A stretch of DNA of 64,000 nucleotides from contig NZ_NVQF01000022.1 in the NCBI RefSeq assembly GCF_002592005.1, forward strand, positions 1-64,000. The letters run 5' to 3'. The notes below the pieces were generated by a model. The model did not search any database. It saw nothing but the letters and a program-made list of their open reading frames with translations, and was not told the DNA's origin. A program made the translations under genes and the position numbers. This document shows, piece by piece, positions 42,939 to 51,938 of the stretch (positions are counted from its first letter, which is position 1; every line of letters starts with the position of its first letter). This stretch comes from Mycolicibacterium palauense. GTDB taxonomy: Bacteria > Actinomycetota > Actinomycetes > Mycobacteriales > Mycobacteriaceae.

Positions 42939-43961
42939 ATGGAGGACTTGCGGCCGGATCGGATCATGGCGATCGGCGGCGGCTACTGCGGCGCCAAGGT
43001 GCTGTTGTCCGCGGTGGGCCTCGGGCTGTTCACGGTGCTCGGCGAGGACGCGATGACCGCCGCCCAGATCGCCGAGCGGCTGGGGCTGGTGCCGCGGCCG
43101 GCCACCGATTTCCTCGATGCGCTGGTCTCGCTCGAGCTGCTGGCCCGCGACGGCGACGGACCGCAGGCGCGCTACCGCAACACCGCGGAGACGGCGCACT
43201 TCCTCGATGAGAGCAGCCCGGCGTATCAGGGTGGGCTGCTCAGGATCTGGGACGAACGCAACTACCGCTACTGGGCGGACCTGACCGAGGCGCTGCGGAC
43301 GGGCCGGGCGCAGAGCGAGGTCAAACATTCCGGCCGGCCGTTCTTCGAGACGCTCTACGCCGACCCGCGCCGGCTCGAAGCGTTCATGGCGGCCATGGAC
43401 TCCTCGTCCCGGCGCAACTTCGAGCTGCTGGCCGCCCGGTTCCCGTTCGGCCGCTACGCCACCCTGTGCGATGTCGGCGGTGCCGATGCGCTGCTGACGA
43501 GGATCGTCGCCGCGGCACATCCGCACCTGAGCTGCGTGAGCTTCGACCTGCCGGTGGTGACCGAGATCGCGGCCCGCAAACTGGCCGCGGCGGGGCTGGG
43601 GGAGCGGGCGCGCGCGGTGGCGGGCAGCTTCCTGACCGACCCACTGCCGCCGGCCGAGGTCATCACGATGGGGATGATCCTGCATGACTGGAACCTCGAG
43701 CAGAAGAAGGCCCTCGTCGCCAAGGCCTACGAGGCACTGCCCGCCGGAGGCGCCTTCGTCGTGGTCGAGTCGTTGATCGACGATGCCCGGCGCACCAACA
43801 CCTTTGGGCTCACGATGTCGCTGAATATGTTGATCGAGTTCGGTGACGCGTTCGACTACACCGCCGCCGACTTCCGGCAGTGGTGCTCGGCGGCGGGTTT
43901 TCGTTCGTTCGACACGATCGCCCTCGACGGCCCGTCGGGTGCGGCCATCGCCTACAAGTAG
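42939..43961 (+). CDS. O-methyltransferase, family 2
   Basis: A 340-residue protein with an N-terminal winged dimerisation region (AIGGGYCGAKVLLSAVGLGLFTVL, then AAQIAERLGLVPRPATDFLDALVSLELLARDG) and a C-terminal AdoMet fold (LCDVGGADALLTRIVAAAHP; FDLPVVTE; MGMILHDWNLEQKK). Family members methylate hydroxyls of phenolic or polyketide compounds; in bacteria the substrate is usually a secondary metabolite. It is not clearly part of an operon and converges on the PGRS-like gene. Confidence 0.88.
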   Translation: MEDLRPDRIMAIGGGYCGAKVLLSAVGLGLFTVLGEDAMTAAQIAERLGLVPRPATDFLDALVSLELLARDGDGPQARYRNTAETAHFLDESSPAYQGGLLRIWDERNYRYWADLTEALRTGRAQSEVKHSGRPFFETLYADPRRLEAFMAAMDSSSRRNFELLAARFPFGRYATLCDVGGADALLTRIVAAAHPHLSCVSFDLPVVTEIAARKLAAAGLGERARAVAGSFLTDPLPPAEVITMGMILHDWNLEQKKALVAKAYEALPAGGAFVVVESLIDDARRTNTFGLTMSLNMLIEFGDAFDYTAADFRQWCSAAGFRSFDTIALDGPSGAAIAYK

Positions 43962-44068
43962 TCGGGAGCACTCGGTCACCGTCGGCATCGTTCCACCGGC
44001 CGCTCGCAGATGCTGCGGGTGTGATCGAGCACCCGCAGCGCCCGAATCGCCGCTGGCTGAGGGAGAGC

Positions 44069-44110
44069 AAGGGCACAGCCGGATGTCTGAACACACCCGG
44101 CTGTGCCCCT
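44069..44110. terminator. Bidirectional terminator between convergent genes
   Basis: Perfect 12-bp arms GGGCACAGCCGG (44071-44082) and CCGGCTGTGCCC (44097-44108) enclose 14 bases, with AAG/CTT at the outer ends. It sits between the stops of the methyltransferase and the PGRS-like gene. No long T-run is present. Confidence 0.75.
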
Positions 44111-44121
44111 TCGCTGATCTG

Positions 44122-45528
44122 CTAGTTGCTGCTGCCGGAGTCCGGAGACCCGTGGTTGCCCGCGTGGCCCTGCCGGCCGCCGATGCCGCGCTTACCGGGC
44201 GATCCGCCATTGCCGCCCGTCGCGGTGCCGCTGGCGGTCGAGGCGTCGCCGCCGTTACCGCCGTGGCCGCCTCGCCCGCCGACGGGACCGCCGGGGCCGC
44301 CGGTTCCGCCGGTGCCGCCCTTGGCGTCGCCCGAGTCGGTCTCGGCGTCACCACCGCGACCACCGTCACCGCCGGCGCCGAGGACCTGACCGCCCTGGCC
44401 GCCGGTGCCGCCGGTCCCTCCGGTGGCGTCCCCGCTCTCCCAGGAGTTGGCATTGCCCCCGGAGCCGCCGGCACCGCCGGCGCCCGTACTGTCCCGGCCG
44501 CCGGTGCCGCCCCGGCCGCCCGTGGCCTCGCCATCATCGGAATCGGCGTCGCCGCCGGTGCCGCCGGCACCGGGGGTACCGCTCAGCGTGCCGCCGCCGT
44601 CTCCGCCGCGGCCACCGACCCCGGTGGCGGCGTCGTAGGCGTCGGCGAATCCGCCGTCGCCGCCCGTACCCCCGGCGCCGGCCTGCGTGCGTCCGCCGCT
44701 GCCCCCGGCGCCGCCGGCCGCCTGGCTGCCGGCCGCCGACGCTTCGCCCTCGCCGCCGTCGCCGCCGTTGCCGCCGTTGCCGCCGGTGGCGTTGCCGCCA
44801 TCACCCCCGGACCCGCCGGTGGCGCTGCCGTGCTCGGAGTATGCATAGCCGCCGTCGCCGCCGTGGCCGCCGTGCCCGATGAGCAGGCCGGCCAAACCGC
44901 CAACGCCGCCGCTGCCTCCGTACGCGTCGTCCGTGGTGCCCTCCGGATCGGGATCGGAGAGTTCGTTGAAGTCTTCGCCGCCGTTACCGCCGTTGCCGCC
45001 GTTGCCGAACCACATGCTGGCGTCGCCGCCGTCGCCACCGGCGGTGGCCGCCGAGACAAGTTTGCCGTTTTCGTACACCGCCGCCAGTCCGTTGCCGCCG
45101 TTGCCGCCGTTGCCGAAGAAGAACCCCGCGTCGCCGCCGTTGCCGCCGTTGGCACCGTTTCCGCCGTTTCCGCCCAGCCAGCCGCCGTTGCCGCCGTTGC
45201 AGGCAGAGCCGATACAGTCGGCCGCCGCGTCCAAGCCGTCGCCGACCAGCCAGCCGCCGTCGCCGAACATTGGTCGCAAAGTCGTCGCCGGGGCCGCGGC
45301 CACCGGGCGGCTGTCGTTGCCCAGGCCGGCATACTGCAGCCAGAAGAACTCGGAATCCTCTTCTCCGGAAGTAAGTTGGATGTCTGCGACCCGAGGCTGC
45401 GGAACGCTGGCGTTGACCGCGGCCAGGGCGCCGGCCCCGACGACTGCGGCCCCGGCAAACCCCGCGGTCAGGTACTGGCTGATGGAAATACGCGGCGCCG
45501 CCCGGTGCCGGGCATGGCTGTAGCGCAT
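44122..45528 (-). CDS. PGRS-like glycine-rich protein with signal peptide, no PE domain
   Basis: The 468-residue protein has a signal or anchor (ISQYLTAGFAGAAVVGAGALAAV) near residues 14-38, then about 60 mixed residues, then a long GGNGG, GGAGG and GGDGG array from ~residue 105 to the end. This is the composition of PE_PGRS tails, but the ~100-residue PE domain is missing and replaced by an ordinary signal. Such Ca-binding-like parallel beta helices are usually surface exposed. It is Asp-rich compared with slow-grower PGRS (GDGGDA, DSDDGEA), which may favour calcium binding. Role unknown. Confidence 0.85.
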   Translation of the reverse strand: MRYSHARHRAAPRISISQYLTAGFAGAAVVGAGALAAVNASVPQPRVADIQLTSGEEDSEFFWLQYAGLGNDSRPVAAAPATTLRPMFGDGGWLVGDGLDAAADCIGSACNGGNGGWLGGNGGNGANGGNGGDAGFFFGNGGNGGNGLAAVYENGKLVSAATAGGDGGDASMWFGNGGNGGNGGEDFNELSDPDPEGTTDDAYGGSGGVGGLAGLLIGHGGHGGDGGYAYSEHGSATGGSGGDGGNATGGNGGNGGDGGEGEASAAGSQAAGGAGGSGGRTQAGAGGTGGDGGFADAYDAATGVGGRGGDGGGTLSGTPGAGGTGGDADSDDGEATGGRGGTGGRDSTGAGGAGGSGGNANSWESGDATGGTGGTGGQGGQVLGAGGDGGRGGDAETDSGDAKGGTGGTGGPGGPVGGRGGHGGNGGDASTASGTATGGNGGSPGKRGIGGRQGHAGNHGSPDSGSSN

Positions 45529-45719
45529 GGGAATCCCCCCCTGTTTGATTGTCTCGCCCCCCCGGGCGGCCTTTCGCGGTGGATGCCCGGAAAGACAGAC
45601 TGATTGTTAGGTCTGCGAGGCGTCAATGTCAACAGCTTCGCGTCGTGTCGTCGGGTCGTTCGAGTTTTTGCTGGCAGCGGGCTCAGGTGCAGTGGCCGCC
45701 GGCTGGCCCGGACATGTGA

Positions 45720-46502
45720 CTAGCCGAAATGGGTGTGCGGGCGCGCCAGGCGCGCACCGTCGACGGTGATGTCCAGCTTCTCGTTGTAGAAGGCCACCAG
45801 CCCCGCGATGGCGGCCACCGCGGGCAGCGGGTAGTGGTAGGTCCACGCCAGGTCGGGATACACGGCCTCGCCGACGCGCACCGACCAGTAGCCCGACGTC
45901 GTCCCCTTGTAGGGGCACAGGGTCTGCGTGGGGCTGGGCTGCAGGTGCTCGAAGGCGATGTCGGTCTTGTCGATGTAGTACCGGGTTGGCAGACCGGTCT
46001 CGAAAAGCAGTACCGGGCTGTGTGTTTCGGCGATCGTGATGCCGTCGAGCTCGACGCGGACATGCCGGTGTGCGCGGAGTGCGTCGACCCGCGCGTAGGG
46101 GTTCCTGGGGTGGCCGTAGATCGGCTCGTCCTCCTCGAACCAGCTCAGCGCCGCCCACTCGAATCGCACCAGGCCCGCCACCGGGCTCTCGGAGCCGGCG
46201 TCGAAGACTCGTGCCGCGGACGCGAAACGTCGACCGCCGCCGACCAGTGAGTACAGCCGCGACGGTCCGAACTGCACCCGCTGGGGGCGCTCCTCGTCGA
46301 GGAGGTACCCGGGGCGGACGTCGGCGACCGGGATGTAGTACTGCGGGTAGTAGGGCACCTCCCAGACGTAGCGTGCCGCGGTCGTGTCGAACACCAGCTC
46401 GTGCCCGGCGAAGCCGCGCACCCGCCGCGGTGCCGGTTCGACGCGCCCGCGTGCGGCGGCCGCGGCGGGGAAGTCCGGCTCCGGGCCGGGTGATGTGGTC
46501 AC
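45720..46502 (-). CDS. DUF427-family protein, two-domain
   Basis: The 260-residue protein has two DUF427 modules. The first has VFDTTAARYVWEVPYYPQYYIPVADVR; the second has ITIAETHSPVLLFETGLPTRYYIDKTDIAFEHLQPSPTQTLCPYKGTTSGYWSVRVG. The CPYKG-x-ASYW-like element is the family mark. DUF427 proteins are cytosolic, beta-rich and widespread in actinobacteria; their reaction is unknown. Confidence 0.85.
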   Translation of the reverse strand: MTTSPGPEPDFPAAAAARGRVEPAPRRVRGFAGHELVFDTTAARYVWEVPYYPQYYIPVADVRPGYLLDEERPQRVQFGPSRLYSLVGGGRRFASAARVFDAGSESPVAGLVRFEWAALSWFEEDEPIYGHPRNPYARVDALRAHRHVRVELDGITIAETHSPVLLFETGLPTRYYIDKTDIAFEHLQPSPTQTLCPYKGTTSGYWSVRVGEAVYPDLAWTYHYPLPAVAAIAGLVAFYNEKLDITVDGARLARPHTHFG

Positions 46503-46583
46503 GGGAACCTCCTCGGCAGTGAACCCGGTGACCCCAGTATCACCGTCGCCGGCGCCGCGGGGAACACGCTCGTGGACGGGGCT

Positions 46584-46943
46584 CTATCCGGTGCAATCCA
46601 GCGACACCGAGATGGACCTGCTCACGACCACCGGCACGACGATGAAGTCGTCCCGGCCTCGGTCGCCGCGGTGGGTGCCGTCGTGACCGTGGTGCTTGCG
46701 GCCGTCGCCGACGCGTTCATAGCCGATCACGGTCTGCGGATTCCGCACGCTGGTCACCACGCACCGTTCCAGCGGGAGATTGCCCACCCGGTCGACGTTG
46801 ACGGTGTAGCCCTGGTATTCGAGCAATTCGATGGTGTCGGTCGCGGTCTGGTCCGCCGAGGCGGGGCCGGGCGGCGCGCCCAGCGCCGCCAATCCGGCCG
46901 CAGCCGCCGTCACCGCTCGTGCTGTTGCTCGTGACGGTCTCAT
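46584..46943 (-). CDS. Small secreted protein (DCxG-ending family), copy 2
   Basis: ATG 46943 follows GGAGG and gives 119 residues. A signal peptide ends near PASADQ. The domain YTVNVDRVGNLPLERCVVTSVRNPQ and the end SISVSLDCTG repeat those of the protein at 23473. An inserted His/Gly/Arg-rich loop (GDGRKHHGHDGTHRGDRGRDD) is absent from copy 1 and could bind metal. The role is unknown. Confidence 0.8.
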   Translation of the reverse strand: MRPSRATARAVTAAAAGLAALGAPPGPASADQTATDTIELLEYQGYTVNVDRVGNLPLERCVVTSVRNPQTVIGYERVGDGRKHHGHDGTHRGDRGRDDFIVVPVVVSRSISVSLDCTG

Positions 46944-47063
46944 CGGCCCGCCTCCGTCCACTCCGGGCGATTCCCGACCTAGCTTGTTCATCGGGGCCCG
47001 GCCGTGAATCGTTTCGGCCCGGCTCGGCGCGCGGTCGCCGTGGCGAACACGGCCTGCTGCGCG

Positions 47064-47330
47064 TCAGAGCCTGCCCATCGCACGGGACATGGCGGCGTCC
47101 TCGATGAAGTTGTAGTGCATCGGGCAATGGGGAGCGTGCTCCTGGTGCGCGTTCTCGTCGAACACCCAGTGCAGCGCTACGTTGACGCTGTGCACCGGGT
47201 GGTGGCTCAGTTCCCATACCGCGCCGTGGACGTCGCCGTGGAGGTCGCCGTGGACGTCGCCGTAGACGTCACTGCGGAAGTCACCGTGGTCACTGCCCGC
47301 GCTGGGCGGCGCTTCATGCAATACAGACAT
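47064..47330 (-). CDS. Histidine-rich small protein with DVHG repeats
   Basis: ATG 47330 with GGGGG upstream gives 88 residues containing thirteen His and eight Asp. Residues ~19-36 are SDVYGDVHGDLHGDVHG, encoded by a 12-bp tandem repeat (47222-47269). The C-terminal part has HAPHCPMHYNFIEDAAMSRAMGRL with one Cys and several Met. The composition points to metal binding (copper, nickel or zinc). No signal peptide is present. It is divergent from ectA, with an 18-bp palindrome in between. Confidence 0.65.
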   Translation of the reverse strand: MSVLHEAPPSAGSDHGDFRSDVYGDVHGDLHGDVHGAVWELSHHPVHSVNVALHWVFDENAHQEHAPHCPMHYNFIEDAAMSRAMGRL

Positions 47331-47781
47331 TTCGATCCCCCGGATCGTGCTAAGTATCGGCGGATGTCGGTACCCATCCATTGTCCCACCGGCGGCGTCT
47401 CCGGCGCGAGTAGCGCGCTACTCGTTGTTCCCGTTTTCGTGGTTCCCGGTCGGCCACTCCGCGTCGGAACCGGCGTCGGTGCGTGACGGACCTACCGGTG
47501 ACGACGCCCCCGCGGCGCAGGGAGGAACGCGGGGTGGGGCGAACGAGGCAACATTTCTCCGCGCGCGTCAATGTAACAATTCAGTAACATACGCGAAACC
47601 GTCGAGGTCCCTCCGATTGGGGGTATCCGCGCAGGTGTCGCGTGTATTTGGGCCGTTCGGGGGCAGATCCGCGGGGATTCTCGGTTTGATCCGGCGTTCG
47701 TGACTGTCCTACGGTCACATCGCCGAAGATCGCAAACTGTAGAGAATCGATAACCCGTTCGGTGGTGACAGCAAACTGTCT
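47331..47781. promoter_or_regulatory. Shared control region of the His-rich gene and ectABCD
   Basis: No gene is supported. It holds a perfect 18-bp palindrome CGAGTAGCGCGCTACTCG (47407-47424) nearer the His-rich gene, and a direct repeat GCAAACTGT at 47732-47740 and 47771-47779 just before ectA. A -10-like GATAAC is near 47749. The palindrome may be a repressor site. Confidence 0.5.
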
Positions 47782-48330
47782 ATGCAAGCTTCGAAAAGTG
47801 AACTGACCCCCGCTGCCTGGGCGCCGTACCTGCGGCGTCCGCGCGCGACCGATGCCATCGGCATGGGCCGGCTGGTCGCCGACAGCGGCGTACTGGACCC
47901 CAACTCGTCCTACGCCTACCTGCTGCTGGCAACCGACTTCGCCGACACCTCGATCGTGGCGGAGCGCGACGGCCGGCTGTGTGGCTTCATCACCGGCTAC
48001 CACCCGCCGACCCGCCCCGAGGTGCTGTTCGTCTGGCAGGTCGTCGTCGCCGAGTCCGCCCAGGGAACCGGATTGGGCGGTGCCATGCTTGACGCGCTGC
48101 TCCACCGGGTACGCACTGACCGTCACGGTCACCCGGTGACCGTGGAAGCCACGGTCGCGCCGAGTAACTCGGCATCGCGCGCTCTGTTCGGTGGCTTCGC
48201 CCGGCGGCATGGTGTGCCGCTGATCGAACAACCGCGGTTCGATGCCGCACTGATGGACCCCGAGGGGGGCCACGAGGACGAACCCGTTCTCCGTATCGGT
48301 CCCTTTACCGAAGATCTGAACAACAGTTGA
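47782..48330 (+). CDS. ectA: L-2,4-diaminobutyrate acetyltransferase
   Basis: The 182-residue GNAT enzyme carries the acetyl-CoA motif VVVAESAQGTGLGGAML and the EctA-type start (LRRPRATDAIGMGRLVADSGVLDPNSSYAYLLLATDF). It acetylates 2,4-diaminobutyrate to N-gamma-acetyl-diaminobutyrate, the second step of ectoine synthesis. No ribosome site precedes ATG 47782, so a leaderless or near-leaderless transcript is possible. First gene of ectABCD; ectB starts 21 bases later. Salt or osmotic induction is expected from the pathway. Confidence 0.95.
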   Translation: MQASKSELTPAAWAPYLRRPRATDAIGMGRLVADSGVLDPNSSYAYLLLATDFADTSIVAERDGRLCGFITGYHPPTRPEVLFVWQVVVAESAQGTGLGGAMLDALLHRVRTDRHGHPVTVEATVAPSNSASRALFGGFARRHGVPLIEQPRFDAALMDPEGGHEDEPVLRIGPFTEDLNNS

Positions 48331-48351
48331 TTTCATCAACGGAAGGACGCC

Positions 48352-49641
48352 ATGTCGCCGCTTGACGCATTAATCGCCCGTTCCGAATCCGACCTCCCCG
48401 AGGTCTACGACCACGTCGAATCCGAGGTCCGCAGCTACTGCCGCGGCTGGCCCGCGGTCATGGACGTCGCCGAGGGTTCCTGGATCACCGACACCGACGG
48501 AAACCGTTACCTGGACTTCTTCGCCGGCGCGGGCGCGCTGAACTACGGGCACAACAACCCGCTGCTCAAGAAGCCCCTGCTGGAATACCTGTCCGGCAAC
48601 AAGATCGTGCACTCGTTGGACATGGCCACGGTGGCCAAGACCGAGTTCCTCAGGACGTTCGACGAGCTGATCCTCACGCCGCGCGAGCTGGACTACAAGG
48701 TGCAGTTCCCCGGTCCGACCGGGGCCAACGCGGTCGAGTCCGCACTCAAGCTGGCCCGCAAGGTGACCGGTCGCGAATCGATCATCAACTTCACCAACGC
48801 TTTTCACGGCATGACGCTGGGCGCGTTATCGGTGACCGGCAATTCGATGAAGCGTGCCGGTGCCGGAATCCCGCTGGTGCACGCGACTCCGATGCCCTAC
48901 GACAACTACTTCGACGGTGTCACCGAGGACTTCCACTGGTTCGAGCGCGTCCTCGACGACTCCGGGGGCGGACTCAACCGGCCCGCCGCGGTCATCGTCG
49001 AGACCGTGCAGGGCGAGGGCGGCGTCAACGTCGCGCGGATGGAGTGGCTGCAGGCGCTGGAGCAACTGTGCCGAAAGCGCGACATCCTGCTGATCGTCGA
49101 CGACGTCCAGATGGGGTGCGGGCGCACCGGGCCGTTCTTCAGCTTCGAGGAGGCCGGCATCAAGCCCGACATCGTGACCCTGTCGAAGTCCATCAGCGGC
49201 TACGGCCTGCCGATGGCGCTGACGCTGTTCCGTCGCGACCTCGACGTCTGGTCGCCCGGCGAGCACAACGGCACCTTCCGCGGCCACAACCCGGCCTTCG
49301 TCACCGCCGCCGCGGCGCTGCAGACCTACTGGCGCGACAACCAGTTCGCCGAGGAGACCAAGACCAAGGGCAAGCTGGTCCGGGAGCGCCTCGAGGCGAT
49401 CGCCGCCACCGCGAACGGTGTGACCGCGCGTGGGCGCGGTATGGTGCAGGGGCTGAAGTTCGAGGATGCGGATGCCGCCAGTGCCGTATGCCGCGCGGCC
49501 TTCGACCGCGGACTGCTGCTCGAGACCAGCGGACCTTCTGACGAAGTCGTCAAGCTGTTGCCCCCGTTGACGACGTCCACCGATGACCTGGCAGCCGGGC
49601 TCGACATCATCGCCGAGTCGGTCGCCACGTCGGCGGCCTGA
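48352..49641 (+). CDS. ectB: Diaminobutyrate-2-oxoglutarate aminotransferase
   Basis: The 429-residue PLP enzyme is the class III aminotransferase that makes 2,4-diaminobutyrate from aspartate semialdehyde. The PLP lysine is in TLSKSISGYGLPMAL, the ring-binding Asp in LLIVDDVQMGCGRTG, and GPTGANAVESALKLAR and NAFHGMTLGALSVTG mark the family. GGAAGGA precedes the ATG. Confidence 0.95.
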   Translation: MSPLDALIARSESDLPEVYDHVESEVRSYCRGWPAVMDVAEGSWITDTDGNRYLDFFAGAGALNYGHNNPLLKKPLLEYLSGNKIVHSLDMATVAKTEFLRTFDELILTPRELDYKVQFPGPTGANAVESALKLARKVTGRESIINFTNAFHGMTLGALSVTGNSMKRAGAGIPLVHATPMPYDNYFDGVTEDFHWFERVLDDSGGGLNRPAAVIVETVQGEGGVNVARMEWLQALEQLCRKRDILLIVDDVQMGCGRTGPFFSFEEAGIKPDIVTLSKSISGYGLPMALTLFRRDLDVWSPGEHNGTFRGHNPAFVTAAAALQTYWRDNQFAEETKTKGKLVRERLEAIAATANGVTARGRGMVQGLKFEDADAASAVCRAAFDRGLLLETSGPSDEVVKLLPPLTTSTDDLAAGLDIIAESVATSAA

Positions 49642-49683
49642 CCATCCGCGGCGCCCTAGCCCTGATTTCGAGGAGTTTCACCG

Positions 49684-50073
49684 ATGATTGTGCGTACCAC
49701 GGAGGAGATCACCGGCACCGAGAGGGACGTGTCGGACGGTGCATGGCGGTCAAAGCGGATCATCCTGGCCGGCGACGGGGTGGGGTTCTCGTTCCACGAG
49801 ACGACCATCAACGCGAACTCGATCAACGAGTTCCACTATCAGCACCACGTCGAGGCGGTCTGGGTCGTCGAGGGATCGGGTCTGTTGACCAACCTGGAAA
49901 CCGGAGAAGAGCATAAGCTGGCACCAGGGACCATGTACCTCCTGAACGGTCACGAGCGCCACCGCGTCACGTGTCACGAGCAGCTGCGGATGCTGTGCGT
50001 ATTCAACCCCCCGGTGACCGGGCGCGAGGTGCATGACGAGTCCGGAACGTACCCACCGCCACCGCAACACTGA
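49684..50073 (+). CDS. ectC: Ectoine synthase
   Basis: This 129-residue cupin cyclises N-gamma-acetyl-diaminobutyrate to ectoine. Family marks are FSFHETTINANSINEFHYQHHVEAVWVVEGSG and PGTMYLLNGHERH. GAGGAG lies before ATG 49684. Metal-ligand residues are E, Y and H of the cupin strands. Confidence 0.95.
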   Translation: MIVRTTEEITGTERDVSDGAWRSKRIILAGDGVGFSFHETTINANSINEFHYQHHVEAVWVVEGSGLLTNLETGEEHKLAPGTMYLLNGHERHRVTCHEQLRMLCVFNPPVTGREVHDESGTYPPPPQH

Positions 50074-50102
50074 GAACACTGGGAACACTGAGCAAGGCCA
50101 CA

Positions 50103-51005
50103 ATGCAGGAAAGTCACGACAACTACCCCACTCGACTCGACCACGCGATCCCGCCGATTCCCCGGGTGGAACCCACCGTGTGGGGCGGCCGGGAGCACGG
50201 ACCCCTCGACGACGACGCGCTGAACGCCTTCGGCGCCGGCGGCTACCTCATCAGGCACCGCGCGCTCGGGGAGGACTGGCTGCCGCCGCTGAACCAGGAA
50301 CTCAACCGCCTGGGCGCCGATCTCGACGCCGACGACCCGCGGGTGGTGCGTGAGCCCGGCGGCGGGAGCATCAGGTCGGTCTTCGAACCGCATCTGCTCA
50401 GCGACCTCATCGCCGAGGTGGTCTCCCTGGACACCGTGCTCCCGGTCGCGCGTCAGCTGCTGGGCAGCGATGTCTACATCCACCAGGCGCGGATCAACAT
50501 GATGCCGGGGTTCACCGGGACGGGGTTCTACTGGCACTCGGACTTCGAGACCTGGCACGCCGAGGACGGGATGCCGGCCATTCGCGCCGTGTCCTGTTCG
50601 ATCGCGCTGACCGAGAACTACCCGTACAACGGGTCGCTGATGGTCATGCCCGGCTCGCACGAGACCTTCTATCCGTGTGTCGGCGCCACCCCCGACGATC
50701 ACCACACCGCCTCGCTGGTGAACCAGCGGATCGGGGTCCCGGACCAGACGACGCTGGCCAAGGTCGCCGATCGGTGCGGGATCGACCAATTCACCGGTCC
50801 GCCCGGGACCGCGCTGTGGTTCGACGCCAACCTGCTGCACGGGTCGGGCTCCAACATCACCCCCTTCCCGCGGTCGAACATCTTCCTGGTGTTCAACTCC
50901 GTCGAGAACGCCCTGGTGGAGCCGTTCGCGGCCGCGCGGCGGCGACCGGAGTACCTCGCCTCCCGCGCCGCGGTGCCCTTCGGCAGCATCCAGGCCTCGG
51001 TGTAG
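50103..51005 (+). CDS. ectD: Ectoine 5-hydroxylase
   Basis: The 300-residue 2-oxoglutarate/iron dioxygenase converts ectoine to 5-hydroxyectoine, a better desiccation and heat protectant. Iron ligands are H and D of FYWHSDFETWHAEDG and the late H in LLHGSGSN. The start GGKXIRHRALG-like segment reads GGYLIRHRALGEDW. It follows ectC by 29 bases and closes the operon. Confidence 0.95.
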   Translation: MQESHDNYPTRLDHAIPPIPRVEPTVWGGREHGPLDDDALNAFGAGGYLIRHRALGEDWLPPLNQELNRLGADLDADDPRVVREPGGGSIRSVFEPHLLSDLIAEVVSLDTVLPVARQLLGSDVYIHQARINMMPGFTGTGFYWHSDFETWHAEDGMPAIRAVSCSIALTENYPYNGSLMVMPGSHETFYPCVGATPDDHHTASLVNQRIGVPDQTTLAKVADRCGIDQFTGPPGTALWFDANLLHGSGSNITPFPRSNIFLVFNSVENALVEPFAAARRRPEYLASRAAVPFGSIQASV

Positions 51006-51007
51006 GC

Positions 51008-51027
51008 GGGCCGGTCTGGGCCGGCCC
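51008..51027. terminator. Hairpin after ectD
   Basis: Arms GGGCCGG and CCGGCCC with a six-base loop begin two bases after the ectD stop, between convergent genes. Confidence 0.6.
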
Positions 51028-51042
51028 CGCGTGCCGAGGATC

Positions 51043-51771
51043 TCAGCGCTGTTCGACGCTGTTGCCCTGCCCGGCGCGCTGCACCCGCGGGGTGCCCGAC
51101 CGGTAGTCCACCCGGTTGTCGAACCCCGAGGCGCTGATCTCGTCGGCGGAGTCGACGGTGATGATGTTCTGAATGCCCGACACCTCCACCCGCAGGCAGT
51201 GCCCGCCGATCTCGACCGTGTTGGACACCCCGCTGACCCGGACGACCCCGTCGTTGCACACGAGCGTGCGGTTCTCGCCGACGCCGCCGAGGCTGAACTC
51301 CCCGCCCGGGGGCAGCGCTACCGGTGAGCCGGCGCCGGGGGCCTGCGGGCCGGCCGGAAGGACCGGGACGGGAACCGGGGCGATGCCGGAGTCCCGGCCC
51401 GGGGGTGCGGGCGCGGGGGACGCCGGGCCCTCGGGGGACTCCAGGGCCGAACGTGCACCGGAGAAGATGTCACGCACCGAGCTGGCCAGTGCGACAACGC
51501 CGATGAGCCCGGCGGCCGCGATCACGCCGATGATCAGCAGGACCAGCGGCCCGCGCCGGGGCGCCCGGGGCGACGGTGACGCCGGCGGCATCGGGTAGGG
51601 GCCCTCGGAATACCACGGCGAGGGCATCGGCGGGACATGGCCGGTCGGTACGGGCGGCACGGACGCGTTCCCGTGGGGCGGCGTGAGCCCGAGCTCCGAG
51701 GCCCGCGCCGCGTCGGTCAGCGGGCGTTCCAGCTCCCGGATGTACGCCTCGGGGTCATCGTCGGACTCCAT
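51043..51771 (-). CDS. DUF3060-like membrane-anchored protein
   Basis: ATG 51771 gives 242 residues. A Pro-rich cytoplasmic part (residues 1-70) is followed by one helix (GPLVLLIIGVIAAAGLIGVVALASS), then a Pro/Ala linker. The outer domain of short repeats (LVCNDGVVRVSGVSNTVEIGGHCLRVEVSGIQNIITVDSADEISASGFDNRV) is typical of DUF3060 beta-helices. Function unknown. It converges on ectD. Confidence 0.8.
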   Translation of the reverse strand: MESDDDPEAYIRELERPLTDAARASELGLTPPHGNASVPPVPTGHVPPMPSPWYSEGPYPMPPASPSPRAPRRGPLVLLIIGVIAAAGLIGVVALASSVRDIFSGARSALESPEGPASPAPAPPGRDSGIAPVPVPVLPAGPQAPGAGSPVALPPGGEFSLGGVGENRTLVCNDGVVRVSGVSNTVEIGGHCLRVEVSGIQNIITVDSADEISASGFDNRVDYRSGTPRVQRAGQGNSVEQR

Positions 51772-51938
51772 CCGCTGATGCTGCCACACCCGTCGGCGGC
51801 TCACCGCCATTCTCGCGGTCGCCCAGTGACTTCGGGGTGCTGTGACCCAGTCCGGCCCGGCGTGCGCGGGGGCCCGGACCGCCCTATCGTTGACGGGCAC
51901 CCGAACCCACGGAGGCCCCGACGTCCGAGCTGCTGCAG

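Noticed and set aside
44879-45523. Pro-rich plus-strand frame opposite the PGRS-like gene
   Set aside because: Mirror of the GGN repeats; no start context or family.
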